Assembly (NCBI GenBank): GCA_033032175.1
Contig: CM065321.1
Coordinates: forward strand, 642,501 to 706,500
Length of the DNA stretch: 64,000 nt
Reading direction: 5' to 3'
Origin: Saturnia japonica
Lineage: Eukaryota; Arthropoda; Insecta; Lepidoptera; Saturniidae
Shown: piece by piece, positions 1 to 11,188 of the stretch
Layout: each line of letters starts with the position of its first letter
Numbering within the stretch: the first letter of the stretch is position 1
Translations under genes and position numbers: made by a program
Notes under the pieces: model-generated
What the model was told of the DNA's origin: nothing
Databases searched by the model: none
What the model saw: only the letters and a program-made list of their open reading frames with translations

Positions 1-3000
1 TATGTGATCTTTTATATTACCGAATTTGTCTGCTGTCTCCCTACTGCAGATTTAGGATGAAGAAGATTATTAATTATGTGATCTTTTATATTACCGAATT
101 TGTCTGCTGTCTCCCTACTGCAGATTTAGGATGCAGAAGATTATTAATTATGTGATCTTTTATATTACCGAATTTGTCTGCTGTCTCCCTACTGCAGATT
201 TAGGATGCAGAAGATTATTAATTATGTGATCTTTTATATTACCGAATTTGTCTGCTGTCTCCCTACTGCAGATTTAGGATGAAGAAGATTATTAATTATG
301 TGATCTTTTATATTACCGAATTTGTCTGCTGTCTCCCTACTGCAGATTTAGGATGCAGAAGATTATTAATTATGTGATCTTTTATATTACCGAATTTGTC
401 TGCTGTCTCCCTACTGCAGATTTAGGATGAAGAAGATTATTAATTATGTGATCTTTTATATTACCGAATTTGTCTGCTGTCTCCCTACTGCAGATTTAGG
501 ATGAAGAAGATTATTAATTATGTGATCTTTTATATTACCGAATTTGTCTGCTGTCTCCCTACTGCAGATTTAGGATGCAGAAGATTATTAATTATGTGAT
601 CTTTTATATTACCGAATTTGTCTGCTGTCTCCCTACTGCAGATTTAGGATGCAGAAGATTATTAATTATGTGATCTTTTATATTACCGAATTTGTCTGCT
701 GTCTCTCTACTGCAGATTTAGGATGAAGAAGATTATTAATTATGTGTTCTTTTATATTACCGAATTTGTCTGCTGTCTCCCTACTGCAGATTTAGGATGC
801 AGAAGATTATTAATTATGTGATCTTTTATATTACCGAATTTGTCTGCTGTCTCCCTACTGCAGATTTAGGATGAAGAAGATTATTAATTATGTGATCTTT
901 TATATTACCGAAGTTGTCTGCTGTCTCCCTACTGCAGATTTAGGATGCAGAAGATTATTAATTATGTGATCTTTTATATTACCGAATTTGTCTGCTGTCT
1001 CCCTACTGCAGATTTAGGATGCAGAAGATTATTAATTATGTGATCTTTTATATTACCGAATTTGTCTGCTGTCTCCCTACTGCAGATTTAGGATGAAGAA
1101 GATTATTAATTATGTGATCTTTTATATTACCGAATTTGTCTGCTGTCTCCCTACTGCAGATTTAGGATGAAGAAGATTATTAATTATGTGATCTTTTATA
1201 TTACCGAATTTGTCTGCTGTCTCCCTACTGCAGATTTAGGATGAAGAAGATTATTAATTATGTGATCTTTTATATTACCGAATTTGTCTGCTGTCTCCCT
1301 ACTGCAGATTTAGGATGCAGAAGATTATTAATTATGTGATCTTTTATATTACCGAATTTGTCTGCTGTCTCCCTACTGCAGATTTAGGATGCAGAAGATT
1401 ATTAATTATGTGATCTTTTATATTACCGAATTTGTCTGCTGTCTCTCTACTGCAGATTTAGGATGAAGAAGATTATTAATTATGTGTTCTTTTATATTAC
1501 CGAATTTGTCTGCTGTCTCCCTACTGCAGATTTAGGATGCAGAAGATTATTAATTATGTGATCTTTTATATTACCGAATTTGTCTGCTGTCTCCCTACTG
1601 CAGATTTAGGATGAAGAAGATTATTAATTATGTGATCTTTTATATTACCGAATTTGTCTGCTGTCTCCCTACTGCAGATTTAGGATGCAGAAGATTATTA
1701 ATTATGTGATCTTTTATATTACCGAATTTGTCTGCTGTCTCCCTACTGCAGATTTAGGATGAAGAAGATTATTAATTATGTGATCTTTTATATTACCGAA
1801 TTTGTCTGCTGTCTCCCTACTGCAGATTTAGGATGCAGAAGATTATTAATTATGTGATCTTTTATATTACCGAATTTGTCTGCTGTCTCCCTACTGCAGA
1901 TTTAGGATGCAGAAGATTATTAATTATGTGATCTTTTATATTACCGAATTTGTCTGCTGTCTCCCTACTGCAGATTTAGGATGAAGAAGATTATTAATTA
2001 TGTGATCTTTTATATTACCGAATTTGTCTGCTGTCTCCCTACTGCAGATTTAGGATGCAGAAGATTATTAATTATGTGATCTTTTATATTACCGAATTTG
2101 TCTGCTGTCTCCCTACTGCAGATTTAGGATGAAGAAGATTATTAATTATGTGATCTTTTATATTACCGAATTTGTCTGCTGTCTCCCTACTGCAGATTTA
2201 GGATGAAGAAGATTATTAATTATGTGATCTTTTATATTACCGAATTTGTCTGCTGTCTCCCTACTGCAGATTTAGGATGCAGAAGATTATTAATTATGTG
2301 ATCTTTTATATTACCGAATTTGTCTGCTGTCTCCCTACTGCAGATTTAGGATGCAGAAGATTATTAATTATGTGATCTTTTATATTACCGAATTTGTCTG
2401 CTGTCTCTCTACTGCAGATTTAGGATGAAGAAGATTATTAATTATGTGTTCTTTTATATTACCGAATTTGTCTGCTGTCTCCCTACTGCAGATTTAGGAT
2501 GCAGAAGATTATTAATTATGTGATCTTTTATATTACCGAATTTGTCTGCTGTCTCCCTACTGCAGATTTAGGATGAAGAAGATTATTAATTATGTGATCT
2601 TTTATATTACCGAAGTTGTCTGCTGTCTCCCTACTGCAGATTTAGGATGCAGAAGATTATTAATTATGTGTTCTTTTATATTACCGAATTTGTCTGCTGT
2701 CTCCCTACTGCAGATTTAGGATGCAGAAGATTATTAATTATGTGATCTTTTATATTACCGAATTTGTCTGCTGTCTCCCTACTGCAGATTTAGGATGAAG
2801 AAGATTATTAATTATGTGATCTTTTATATTACCGAAGTTGTCTGCTGTCTCCCTACTGCAGATTTAGGATGCAGAAGATTATTAATTATGTGATCTTTTA
2901 TATTACCGAATTTGTCTGCTGTCTCCCTACTGCAGATTTAGGATGCAGAAGATTATTAATTATGTGATCTTTTATATTACTGAATTTGTCTGCTGTCTCC

Positions 3001-4276
3001 CTACTGCCAATTTAGGATGAAGAAGATTATTAATTATGTTTTCTTTTATATTACCGAATTTGTCTGCTGTCTCCCTACTGCAGATTTAGGATGAAGAAGA
3101 TTATTAATTATGTGATCTTTTATATTACCGAATTTGTCTGCTGTCTCCCTACTGCAGATTTAGGATGAAGAAGATTATTAATTATGTGATCTTTTATATT
3201 ACCGAATTTGTCTGCTGTCTCCCTACTGCAGATTTAGGATGCAGAAGATTATTAATTATGTGTTCTTTTATATTACCGAATTTGTCTGCTGTCTCCCTAC
3301 TGCAGATTTAGGATGTAGAAGATTATTAATTATGTGATCTTTTATATTACCGAATTTGTCTGCTGTCTCCCTACTGCAGATTTAGGATGCAGAAGATTAT
3401 TAATTATGTGATCTTTTATATTACCGAATTTGTCTGCTGTCTCCCTACTGCAGATTTAGGATGAAGAAGATTATTAATTATGTTTTCTTTTATATTACCG
3501 AATTTGTCTGCTGTCTCCCTACTGCAGATTTAGGATGAAGAAGATTATTAATTATGTTTTCTTTTATATTACCGAATTTGTCTGCTGTCTCCCTACTGCA
3601 GATTTAGGATGAAGAAGATTATTAATTATGTGTTCTTTTATATTACCGAATTTGTCTGCTGTCTCCCTACTGTAGATTTAGGATGAAGAAGATTATTAAT
3701 TTTGTGATCTTTTATATTACCGAATTTGTCTGCTGTCTCCCTACTGCAGATTTAGGATGAAGAAGATTATTAATTATGTGATCTTTTATATTACCGAATT
3801 TGTCTGCTGTCTCCCTACTGCAGATTTAGGATGCAGAAGATTATTAATTATGTGTTCTTTTATATTACCGAATTTGTCTGCTGTCTCCCTACTGCAGATT
3901 TAGGATGTAGAAGATTATTAATTATGTGATCTTTTATATTACCGAATTTGTCTGCTGTCTCCCTACTGCAGATTTAGGATGCAGAAGATTATTAATTATG
4001 TGATCTTTTATATTACCGAATTTGTCTGCTGTCTCCCTACTGCAGATTTAGGATGAAGAAGATTATTAATTATGTTTTCTTTTATATTACCGAATTTGTC
4101 TGCTGTCTCCCTACTGCAGATTTAGGATGAAGAAGATTATTAATTATGTTTTCTTTTATATTACCGAATTTGTCTGCTGTCTCCCTACTGCAGATTTAGG
4201 ATGAAGAAGATTATTAATTATGTGATCTTTTATATTACCGAATTTGTCTGCTGTCTCCCTACTGCAGATTTAGGAT
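1..4276. repeat. 74-bp satellite array, left block
   Basis: Head-to-tail 74-bp monomers fill this stretch, 57.8 copies, and continue off the left edge. Each unit starts TATGTGATCTTTTATATTAC and contains a polypyrimidine run ending CTACTGCAG (a PstI site). The register is exact: units begin at 1, 75 and still at 4219, so there is no indel in 57 copies. Units differ only by substitutions at a few recurrent columns (GATGAAG/GATGCAG/GATGTAG, TGTGATC/TGTGTTC/TGTTTTC, CCTACTG/TCTACTG, CGAATTT/CGAAGTT). Variant combinations recur in blocks, giving a higher-order structure. No protein coding is claimed. Confidence 0.98.
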
Positions 4277-4458
4277 TGTAGTAAAGAAATAAACATAAGC
4301 CGGTTAGCGCCACCTATCGTACAAATGTTACATTCACACTGGCATAGATATTCCTTGTTCTTGTTTGCTCGCGTTGCGTATAATAAAGTGTTACTGTTGG
4401 ATTTTAATATACTTAACTATAAAACTAAAGCTTCTAGCTCTGCTGTTTTATTTCTACA
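4277..4458 (+). repeat. Copia 5' LTR
   Basis: 182 bp, starting TGTAGTAAAG and ending TTTCTACA, repeated exactly at 8584-8765. It contains AATAAAG near 4382, a plausible polyadenylation signal. As in the family, it should carry promoter and transcript-end functions. Confidence 0.96.
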
Positions 4459-4472
4459 GGTTATGGGCCTAT
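4459..4472 (+). promoter_or_regulatory. Copia primer binding site (initiator tRNA-Met type)
   Basis: GGTTATGGGCC follows the LTR directly. It is complementary to the anticodon arm of insect initiator tRNA-Met, the half-tRNA primer known for copia. The match is 11 nt and then diverges. Confidence 0.8.
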
Positions 4473-4627
4473 CTCATAATAATTAGAAACAGTATTTAGT
4501 AAAAAGTTACAAGTTTAGTTCCGAAAAGTAAAGTACCGCGTGTAATAAAAAGTGAGGTTAAGTAGCCGACTCCGGTTATTAATTTTTGCAGCGTATTTTA
4601 TATAAAAACCTATCAGTTTCCGAAGCA

Positions 4628-7600
4628 ATGTCGATAAACACCGTGCATATTGATAAACTGACCGGAAGGGACAATTACAATACGTGGAAATTCGCTGTAA
4701 AAGCCTACTTAGAGCACGAAGATTTGTGGTCGTGTGTGAATCCTGACAAACAGGAAACCATTGACGCTACCAAGGATGTAAAGGCCAAAAGCAAGATTAT
4801 TCTCCTGGTTGACCCAAATAATTACCACCACATAGAACAAGCTGTGAGTGCCCGGGATGTGTGGGTCAAACTTAAGTCTGCGTTCGAAGACTCCGGATTG
4901 AGCAGGAAAGTAGCTTTATTACGTGATCTTATTAATACAAACCTAGATAGTTGTACCGATATTGAGGATTATGTAAATAAACTAGTAACTACCGCTCATA
5001 AGCTGAGAAATATAAGCTTCAAAATTGACGATGAATGGTTGGGTACTTTAATGTTAGCAGGTTTGCCAGATCAGTACAAACCAATGATAATGGGAATAGA
5101 AAGCTCTGGTGTTGTAATAAGTGCAGATTTTATCAAAACTAAGTTGCTACAAGAAGTGAAAAAGGAATCTGATACTACTGCATTGTACACAAAGCATAGA
5201 TACCCAATAAAGAAAAATTATAGTTCCCAGAATAATCAAAATAAACCCCGTGGTCCCCGTTGCTACAATTGTAATAGATATGGGCATCTGAGTAAGAACT
5301 GTTTTGCCAACAAAAAGGAAAGTTCTAGTACTAATAAAAATTATGCTGCAGTTTTTTCAGCTTGCACAGCAATGGACGATTATAATTGGTACGTGGATTC
5401 TGGTGCATCCATGCACATGACAAGAAGATCTGATTGGTTATATGAAACAAAGACACCTCCGATACAAAGTATAAAGGTGGCCAATAATTCTTCAGTTACC
5501 GTACAGAAGATGGGAAATTTGGATCTCAATCTCTGCTGTAGTGATGGTAAAGTAAACCAAATCCAGGTAAGAGACATTTTGTTTATACCAGAACTGAGTA
5601 CTAACTTATTGTCAGTTAGCCAGTTAGTTAAAAATGGATGTCAAGTTAATTTCCATAGTTGTGGCTGCAATATTTACAACAAAGAAAAAAGATTAGTAGC
5701 AACGGCGAGACTAACCAACAACATGTATAAATTGAATACTGTAGGAGGAGGCGCATTTCTTACTGCCACTGATAGCATTGAGAGTTTAGATGTATGGCAC
5801 CGTAGAATGGGACACCTCAATTATGTTGATGTAAAAAAGTTAGAAACTTGTACTGAAGGAATGAAAATTACAAAAAATGATAGTAAATCATGTATTCCAT
5901 GTATACAAGGGAAACAAACTAGATTACCATTTAAAAATGAAGGATCAAGAGCAACATCACTTCTTGAGGTTATTCACTCAGACCTCTGTGGCCCCATGGA
6001 ATCTCCATCAATGGGAGGGGCAAAATATTTTATAACATTTATTGATGATCTTTCTAGAAAAGTGTTTGTATACTTTTTAAAGGACAAATCAAATATAACT
6101 TCAGTTTTCCATAACTTCAAATGTGAAGTGGAAAATGAGTTGAATCAAAAGATAAAAATTATCCGGACAGATAATGGCACTGAATATTGTAATAAAGTTT
6201 TTTCGAAATATCTTTCAGACTCCGGCATCAAGCATCAAACTACGACGCCTTACACACCTGAACAGAACGGTTTGAGTGAGAGAAAGAACCGATCTCTAGT
6301 AGAACGCGCCAAGTGCATGCTCAGTGATGCAAAATTACCAAAAACCTGTTGGGCCGAGGCTGTGTCAACAGCGGCCTACATTATAAATAGATCCCCATCT
6401 CGAGTTCTTAATGACATAACACCAGAAGAAAAGTGGTCAAGAACAAAACCTAATATTTGTCACATGAAAATATTTGGATGTAAAGCCATGGTTCATGTAC
6501 CGAAACAACAGAGACAAAAATGGGACTCAAAATCTACTGAAATGAGGTTTGTTGGCTATTGTGAAAATACAAAAGGATACAGATTATTAGACATAAAAAA
6601 AAGAATAATTTTGAAGAGTAGAGATGTTATATTTATAGAAGAAAGTCAAGAAAACTTAAAATCAACACTTACTATGACAAAACCAAACATAGAACCAGTT
6701 TCATTAACGTTGGGTGTAAGTACACAGAGTACAGAATTAGAAGTACCAACTCCGGATGAATCTAGTTTGGAAAACAAAACATATGATCAGACACTTAACC
6801 AAGACTCTGAAAATCCTACTTCAGAAAGTAGTTTATCTTTATCTTTTTCAGATGCAAATGACTCTATTTATATACCTAGCAGTGGAGAGATAGCCGATAA
6901 CAGTTCATTTGAACATGATTTTTCCAATGTTACACTAAGACCACAGAACCAGAAGCGTGTACAAAAACACAAAATGACAAAGAAATCTGATGACAAGTTA
7001 TGTTATGCAAATCTGGCTATATGCAATGATCCGATGAGTTTAGAAGAAGCTTTATCTTGCACAAATTCACAGCAATGGTTACAAGCCATGGAAGTAGAAT
7101 ATAAGTCATTAATTGAAAATAAAACTTGGATATTAGCTAAACTGCCACCTGGTAAGAAAGCAATACCGTGTAAATGGGTGTACAAGACTAAGAAAGATGA
7201 GAATGGAACCATAGTCAAGTACAAAGCACGATTAGTTGTGAAAGGATGTGCTCAGAAAAAAGGTATTGACTATGATGAAGTTTACTCACCTGTTATAAGA
7301 TACACCTCGCTCCGTTACCTACTGGCACTAGCTACGAAATATGACATGGACATAGATCAAATGGACGCTGTTTCAGCATTCTTACAAGGCGACGTTGAAG
7401 AAGAGTTATATATGGTACAGGCACCGATGTATGAAAATGGCAATGACACAGATGTCTGTCTATTAAAAAAATCGTTATATGGACTGAAACAAGCCAGCCG
7501 TAATTGGAATAAAAAACTAGATGTTACACTCAGAGAAATAGGTCTGAATCGTTCAAGTATGGACCCATGTATTTATTATAAAATATCCAGTGAGAAAGAT

Positions 7601-8599
7601 ATTTTATTTTTAGCAATTTATGTTGACGATTTGATTTTATTCACAAATTCAAAATATACAAAAAACCATGTAAAACAAAAGTTATGTGAGAAGTTCTGCA
7701 TGAAAGACATGGGAGAATTAAAATACTGTATTGGACTTCATGTAATGAGAGACAGGAAAAATGGTATTATGTATATTAACCAAAAGAAATACATACAGGA
7801 AGTACTACAGAAATATGGTATGTCAGACTGTAAACCTGTCAAGACACCAATAGATCCACTTACAAAGTTACATTCAACTGGTGAAGAAAATGCAATATTG
7901 AGAAATATTCCTTACCAAGAAGTAATTGGATGTATGTTATATTTATCTCAAGGGACGAGACCAGATATTAGCTATGTAGTTAATTACCTAAGCAAATATA
8001 ACAATAAACCAGAAATGAAACATTGGGTAACTTTAAAACGATTAATGAGATATCTACGAGGCACCGAAAACTACAGTTTGTCTTACAAACAATGTGCAGA
8101 AGAAGAAATCGTTCATGCCTATTGTGACGCCGATTGGGCTAACTCTGAAGATGACAGAAGGTCCTGCACAGGATACACTTTTATATTTCAGGGAGGATCT
8201 ATATCTTGGAGCTCAAAGCGACAACCTACTGTTGCACTGTCAACAACAGAGGCGGAATACATGTCTTTATCAGCCTGCACCCAAGAAGCACTATGGCTAA
8301 AACAACTGCAAGAACAGTTTTGGCCACATCTCAAGCATCATACTATACGTATTTATTGCGACAATCAAAGTTGTATTAATCTTTCAGGAAACGATGTTTA
8401 TAATTTCAGAACCAAGCATATAGATGTCCGGCACCATTTTATCCGGCAGAACATATGTAAAAAGGAGATTGAGGTACAATATGTCAACACTGGAGAGATG
8501 GTTGCTGACGTCCTCACCAAAGCGACTCCACAGATCAAGCTAGACTACTTCTCTAGAAAAATGGGCTTATGTTTAAGGGAGGATGTAGTAAAGAAATAA
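4628..8599 (+). CDS. Copia gag-pol polyprotein
   Basis: A single open frame of 1323 codons from the ATG at 4628; the frame extends upstream to a TTG at 4586, but this ATG is the first. Order: gag (UBN2-like, residues about 1-205), CCHC zinc knuckle CYNCNRYGHLSKNC (212-225), aspartic protease with DSGA at D257, integrase HHCC zinc domain (H391, H396, C422, C425), integrase core D452/D515/E551 (D,D35E), reverse transcriptase with YVDD at 998-1001, RNase H with D1167, E1208 and D1245. This protease-integrase-RT-RNaseH order is diagnostic of Ty1/copia. There is no frameshift or stop. The stop codon lies 16 bp inside the 3' LTR, so the last codons are LTR-encoded. How Gag is separated from Pol cannot be seen; Drosophila copia uses a spliced mRNA for Gag. 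Confidence 0.96.
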   Translation: MSINTVHIDKLTGRDNYNTWKFAVKAYLEHEDLWSCVNPDKQETIDATKDVKAKSKIILLVDPNNYHHIEQAVSARDVWVKLKSAFEDSGLSRKVALLRDLINTNLDSCTDIEDYVNKLVTTAHKLRNISFKIDDEWLGTLMLAGLPDQYKPMIMGIESSGVVISADFIKTKLLQEVKKESDTTALYTKHRYPIKKNYSSQNNQNKPRGPRCYNCNRYGHLSKNCFANKKESSSTNKNYAAVFSACTAMDDYNWYVDSGASMHMTRRSDWLYETKTPPIQSIKVANNSSVTVQKMGNLDLNLCCSDGKVNQIQVRDILFIPELSTNLLSVSQLVKNGCQVNFHSCGCNIYNKEKRLVATARLTNNMYKLNTVGGGAFLTATDSIESLDVWHRRMGHLNYVDVKKLETCTEGMKITKNDSKSCIPCIQGKQTRLPFKNEGSRATSLLEVIHSDLCGPMESPSMGGAKYFITFIDDLSRKVFVYFLKDKSNITSVFHNFKCEVENELNQKIKIIRTDNGTEYCNKVFSKYLSDSGIKHQTTTPYTPEQNGLSERKNRSLVERAKCMLSDAKLPKTCWAEAVSTAAYIINRSPSRVLNDITPEEKWSRTKPNICHMKIFGCKAMVHVPKQQRQKWDSKSTEMRFVGYCENTKGYRLLDIKKRIILKSRDVIFIEESQENLKSTLTMTKPNIEPVSLTLGVSTQSTELEVPTPDESSLENKTYDQTLNQDSENPTSESSLSLSFSDANDSIYIPSSGEIADNSSFEHDFSNVTLRPQNQKRVQKHKMTKKSDDKLCYANLAICNDPMSLEEALSCTNSQQWLQAMEVEYKSLIENKTWILAKLPPGKKAIPCKWVYKTKKDENGTIVKYKARLVVKGCAQKKGIDYDEVYSPVIRYTSLRYLLALATKYDMDIDQMDAVSAFLQGDVEEELYMVQAPMYENGNDTDVCLLKKSLYGLKQASRNWNKKLDVTLREIGLNRSSMDPCIYYKISSEKDILFLAIYVDDLILFTNSKYTKNHVKQKLCEKFCMKDMGELKYCIGLHVMRDRKNGIMYINQKKYIQEVLQKYGMSDCKPVKTPIDPLTKLHSTGEENAILRNIPYQEVIGCMLYLSQGTRPDISYVVNYLSKYNNKPEMKHWVTLKRLMRYLRGTENYSLSYKQCAEEEIVHAYCDADWANSEDDRRSCTGYTFIFQGGSISWSSKRQPTVALSTTEAEYMSLSACTQEALWLKQLQEQFWPHLKHHTIRIYCDNQSCINLSGNDVYNFRTKHIDVRHHFIRQNICKKEIEVQYVNTGEMVADVLTKATPQIKLDYFSRKMGLCLREDVVKK
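8575..8583 (+). promoter_or_regulatory. Copia polypurine tract
   Basis: AAGGGAGGA lies immediately before the 3' LTR, the expected plus-strand primer. It also encodes part of the Pol C-terminus. Confidence 0.8.
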
Positions 8600-8765
8600 A
8601 CATAAGCCGGTTAGCGCCACCTATCGTACAAATGTTACATTCACACTGGCATAGATATTCCTTGTTCTTGTTTGCTCGCGTTGCGTATAATAAAGTGTTA
8701 CTGTTGGATTTTAATATACTTAACTATAAAACTAAAGCTTCTAGCTCTGCTGTTTTATTTCTACA
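8584..8765 (+). repeat. Copia 3' LTR
   Basis: 182-bp copy of the 5' LTR with no difference seen, followed by the AGGAT target duplication and resumption of the satellite in register (next unit at 8787). Confidence 0.96.
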
Positions 8766-10820
8766 AGGATGAAGAAGATTATTAATTATGTGATCTTTTA
8801 TATTACCGAATTTGTCTGCTGTCTCCCTACTGCAGATTTAGGATGAAGAAGATTATTAATTATGTGATCTTTTATATTACCGAATTTGTCTGCTGTCTCC
8901 CTACTGCAGATTTAGGATGCAGAAGATTATTAATTATGTGATCTTTTATATTACCGAATTTGTCTGCTGTCTCCCTACTGCAGATTTAGGATGAAGAAGA
9001 TTATTAATTATGTGATCTTTTATATTACCGAATTTGTCTGCTGTCTCCCTACTGCAGATTTAGGATGCAGAAGATTATTAATTATGTGATCTTTTATATT
9101 ACCGAATTTGTCTGCTGTCTCCCTACTGCAGATTTAGGATGAAGAAGATTATTAATAATGTGATCTTTTATATTACCGAATTTGTCTGCTGTCTCCCTAC
9201 TGCAGATTTAGGATGCAGAAGATTATTAATTATGTGTTCTTTTATATTACCGAATTTGTCTGCTGTCTCCCTACTGCAGATTTAGGATGTAGAAGATTAT
9301 TAATTATGTGATCTTTTATATTACCGAATTTGTCTGCTGTCTCCCTACTGCAGATTTAGGATGCAGAAGATTATTAATTATGTGATCTTTTATATTACCG
9401 AATTTGTCTGCTGTCTCCCTACTGCAGATTTAGGATGAAGAAGATTATTAATTATGTGATCTTTTATATTACCGAATTTGTCTGCTGTCTCCCTACTGCA
9501 GATTTAGGATGAAGAAGATTATTAATTATGTTTTCTTTTATATTACCGAATTTGTCTGCTGTCTCCCTACTGCAGATTTAGGATGAAGAAGATTATTAAT
9601 TATGTTTTCTTTTATATTACCGAATTTGTCTGCTGTCTCCCTACTGCAGATTTAGGATGAAGAAGATTATTAATTATGTGTTCTTTTATATTACCGAATT
9701 TGTCTGCTGTCTCCCTACTGCAGATTTAGGATGCAGAAGATTATTAATTATGTGATCTTTTATATTACCGAATTTGTCTGCTGTCTCCCTACTGCAGATT
9801 TAGGATGCAGAAGATTATTAATTATGTGATCTTTTATATTACCGAATTTGTCTGCTGTCTCCCTACTGCAGATTTAGGATGCAGAAGATTATTAATTATG
9901 GGATCTTTTATATTACCGAATTTGTCTGCTGTCTCCCTACTGCAGATTTAGGATGAAGAAGATTATTAATTATGTGATCTTTTATATTACCGAATTTGTC
10001 TGCTGTCTCCCTACTGCAGATTTAGGATGCAGAAGATTATTAATTATGTGATCTTTTATATTACCGAATTTGTCTGCTGTCTCCCTACTGCAGATTTAGG
10101 ATGAAGAAGATTATTAATTATGTGATCTTTTATATTACCGAATTTGTCTGCTGTCTCCCTACTGCAGATTTAGGATGCAGAAGATTATTAATTATGTGAT
10201 CTTTTATATTACCGAATTTGTCTGCTGTCTCCCTACTGCAGATTTAGGATGCAGAAGATTATTAATTATGTGATCTTTTATATTACCGAATTTGTCTGCT
10301 GTCTCCCTACTGCAGATTTAGGATGAAGAAGATTATTAATTATGTGATCTTTTATATTACCGAATTTGTCTGCTGTCTCCCTACTGCAGATTTAGGATGC
10401 AGAAGATTATTAATTATGTGATCTTTTATATTACCGAATTTGTCTGCTGTCTCCCTACTGCAGATTTAGGATGAAGAAGATTATTAATTATGTGATCTTT
10501 TATATTACCGAATTTGTCTGCTGTCTCCCTACTGCAGATTTAGGATGAAGAAGATTATTAATTATGTGATCTTTTATATTACCGAATTTGTCTGCTGTCT
10601 CCCTACTGCAGATTTAGGATGCAGAAGATTATTAATTATGTGATCTTTTATATTACCGAATTTGTCTGCTGTCTCCAAACTGCAGATTTAGGATGCAGAA
10701 GATTATTAATTATGTGATCTTTTATATTACCGAATTTGTCTGCTGTCTCTCTACTGCAGATTTAGGATGAAGAAGATTATTAATTATGTGATCTTTTATA
10801 TTACCGAATTTGTCTGCTGT
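8766..10820. repeat. 74-bp satellite array, middle block
   Basis: The satellite resumes after the Copia insertion. Units begin at 8787 and are still in register at 10785 (27 x 74 bp) with no indel. Variant columns match those of the left block, with new private changes such as ATTAATAATG near 9154 and TATGGGATC near 9898. Confidence 0.97.
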
Positions 10821-11188
10821 CTCACCTACTGCAGATTTAGGAATGCAGAAGATTATTAATTTTCATGAAGTCTTTATAATTAACCAAGTTAGTGTCCGCC
10901 CTTTTACCGGCAGAATTTAAAAAGGAGATTAGTAAATATGTAACTGTGGTTGCTACGTCCTCACCAAAGCTCCACGATCTAGCTGACTACTCCTAGAAAA
11001 ATGGCTTATGTTTAGGAGATGTAGTAAAGATTAAACTAAGCGTTATGCGCCACCTATCGTCAAATTTAATTACACGGATAGATATTCCTTGTTCTGTTTG
11101 CTCGCTTGCGTTAATAAAGGTTACTAATTGTGATCTTTATATACTTACTTAAAACAAGCTTTAGTCTGCTGTTTCTATTGCAATAGGA
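10821..11188. other. Degraded Copia-3'-end/satellite chimera, probable assembly artefact
   Basis: After a satellite unit with stray insertions (CTCACCTACTG, GGAATGCAG), the sequence from about 10861 follows the Copia tail at about 8393-8765 (end of RNase H, stop region, LTR) but with many small deletions: roughly 328 bp against 373 bp. Recognisable anchors include CGTCCTCACCAAAG and CGCCACCTATCGT. The end mixes Copia and satellite wording before clean satellite returns. Deletion-dominated divergence next to a perfect copy is what an unpolished long-read consensus looks like; a decayed second Copia is the alternative. Confidence 0.7.

Larger units (their letters stand above)
4277..8765 (+). 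mobile_element. Intact Copia (Ty1/copia) LTR retrotransposon
   Basis: A complete 4489-bp element: 182-bp LTRs (TGTAG...CTACA) at both ends, primer site directly after the 5' LTR, one gag-pol ORF, and a polypurine tract directly before the 3' LTR. The 5-bp target duplication AGGAT lies at 4272-4276 and 8766-8770 and is part of the satellite monomer, so the insertion interrupts a single satellite unit. The two LTRs look identical by eye, which implies a very recent insertion. It is shorter than Drosophila copia, which is near 5.1 kb. It appears complete enough to be autonomous; activity is inferred. Confidence 0.97.

Noticed and set aside
4586..4627. Upstream start for Copia gag-pol
   Set aside because: The codon at 4586 is TTG; the first in-frame ATG is at 4628.
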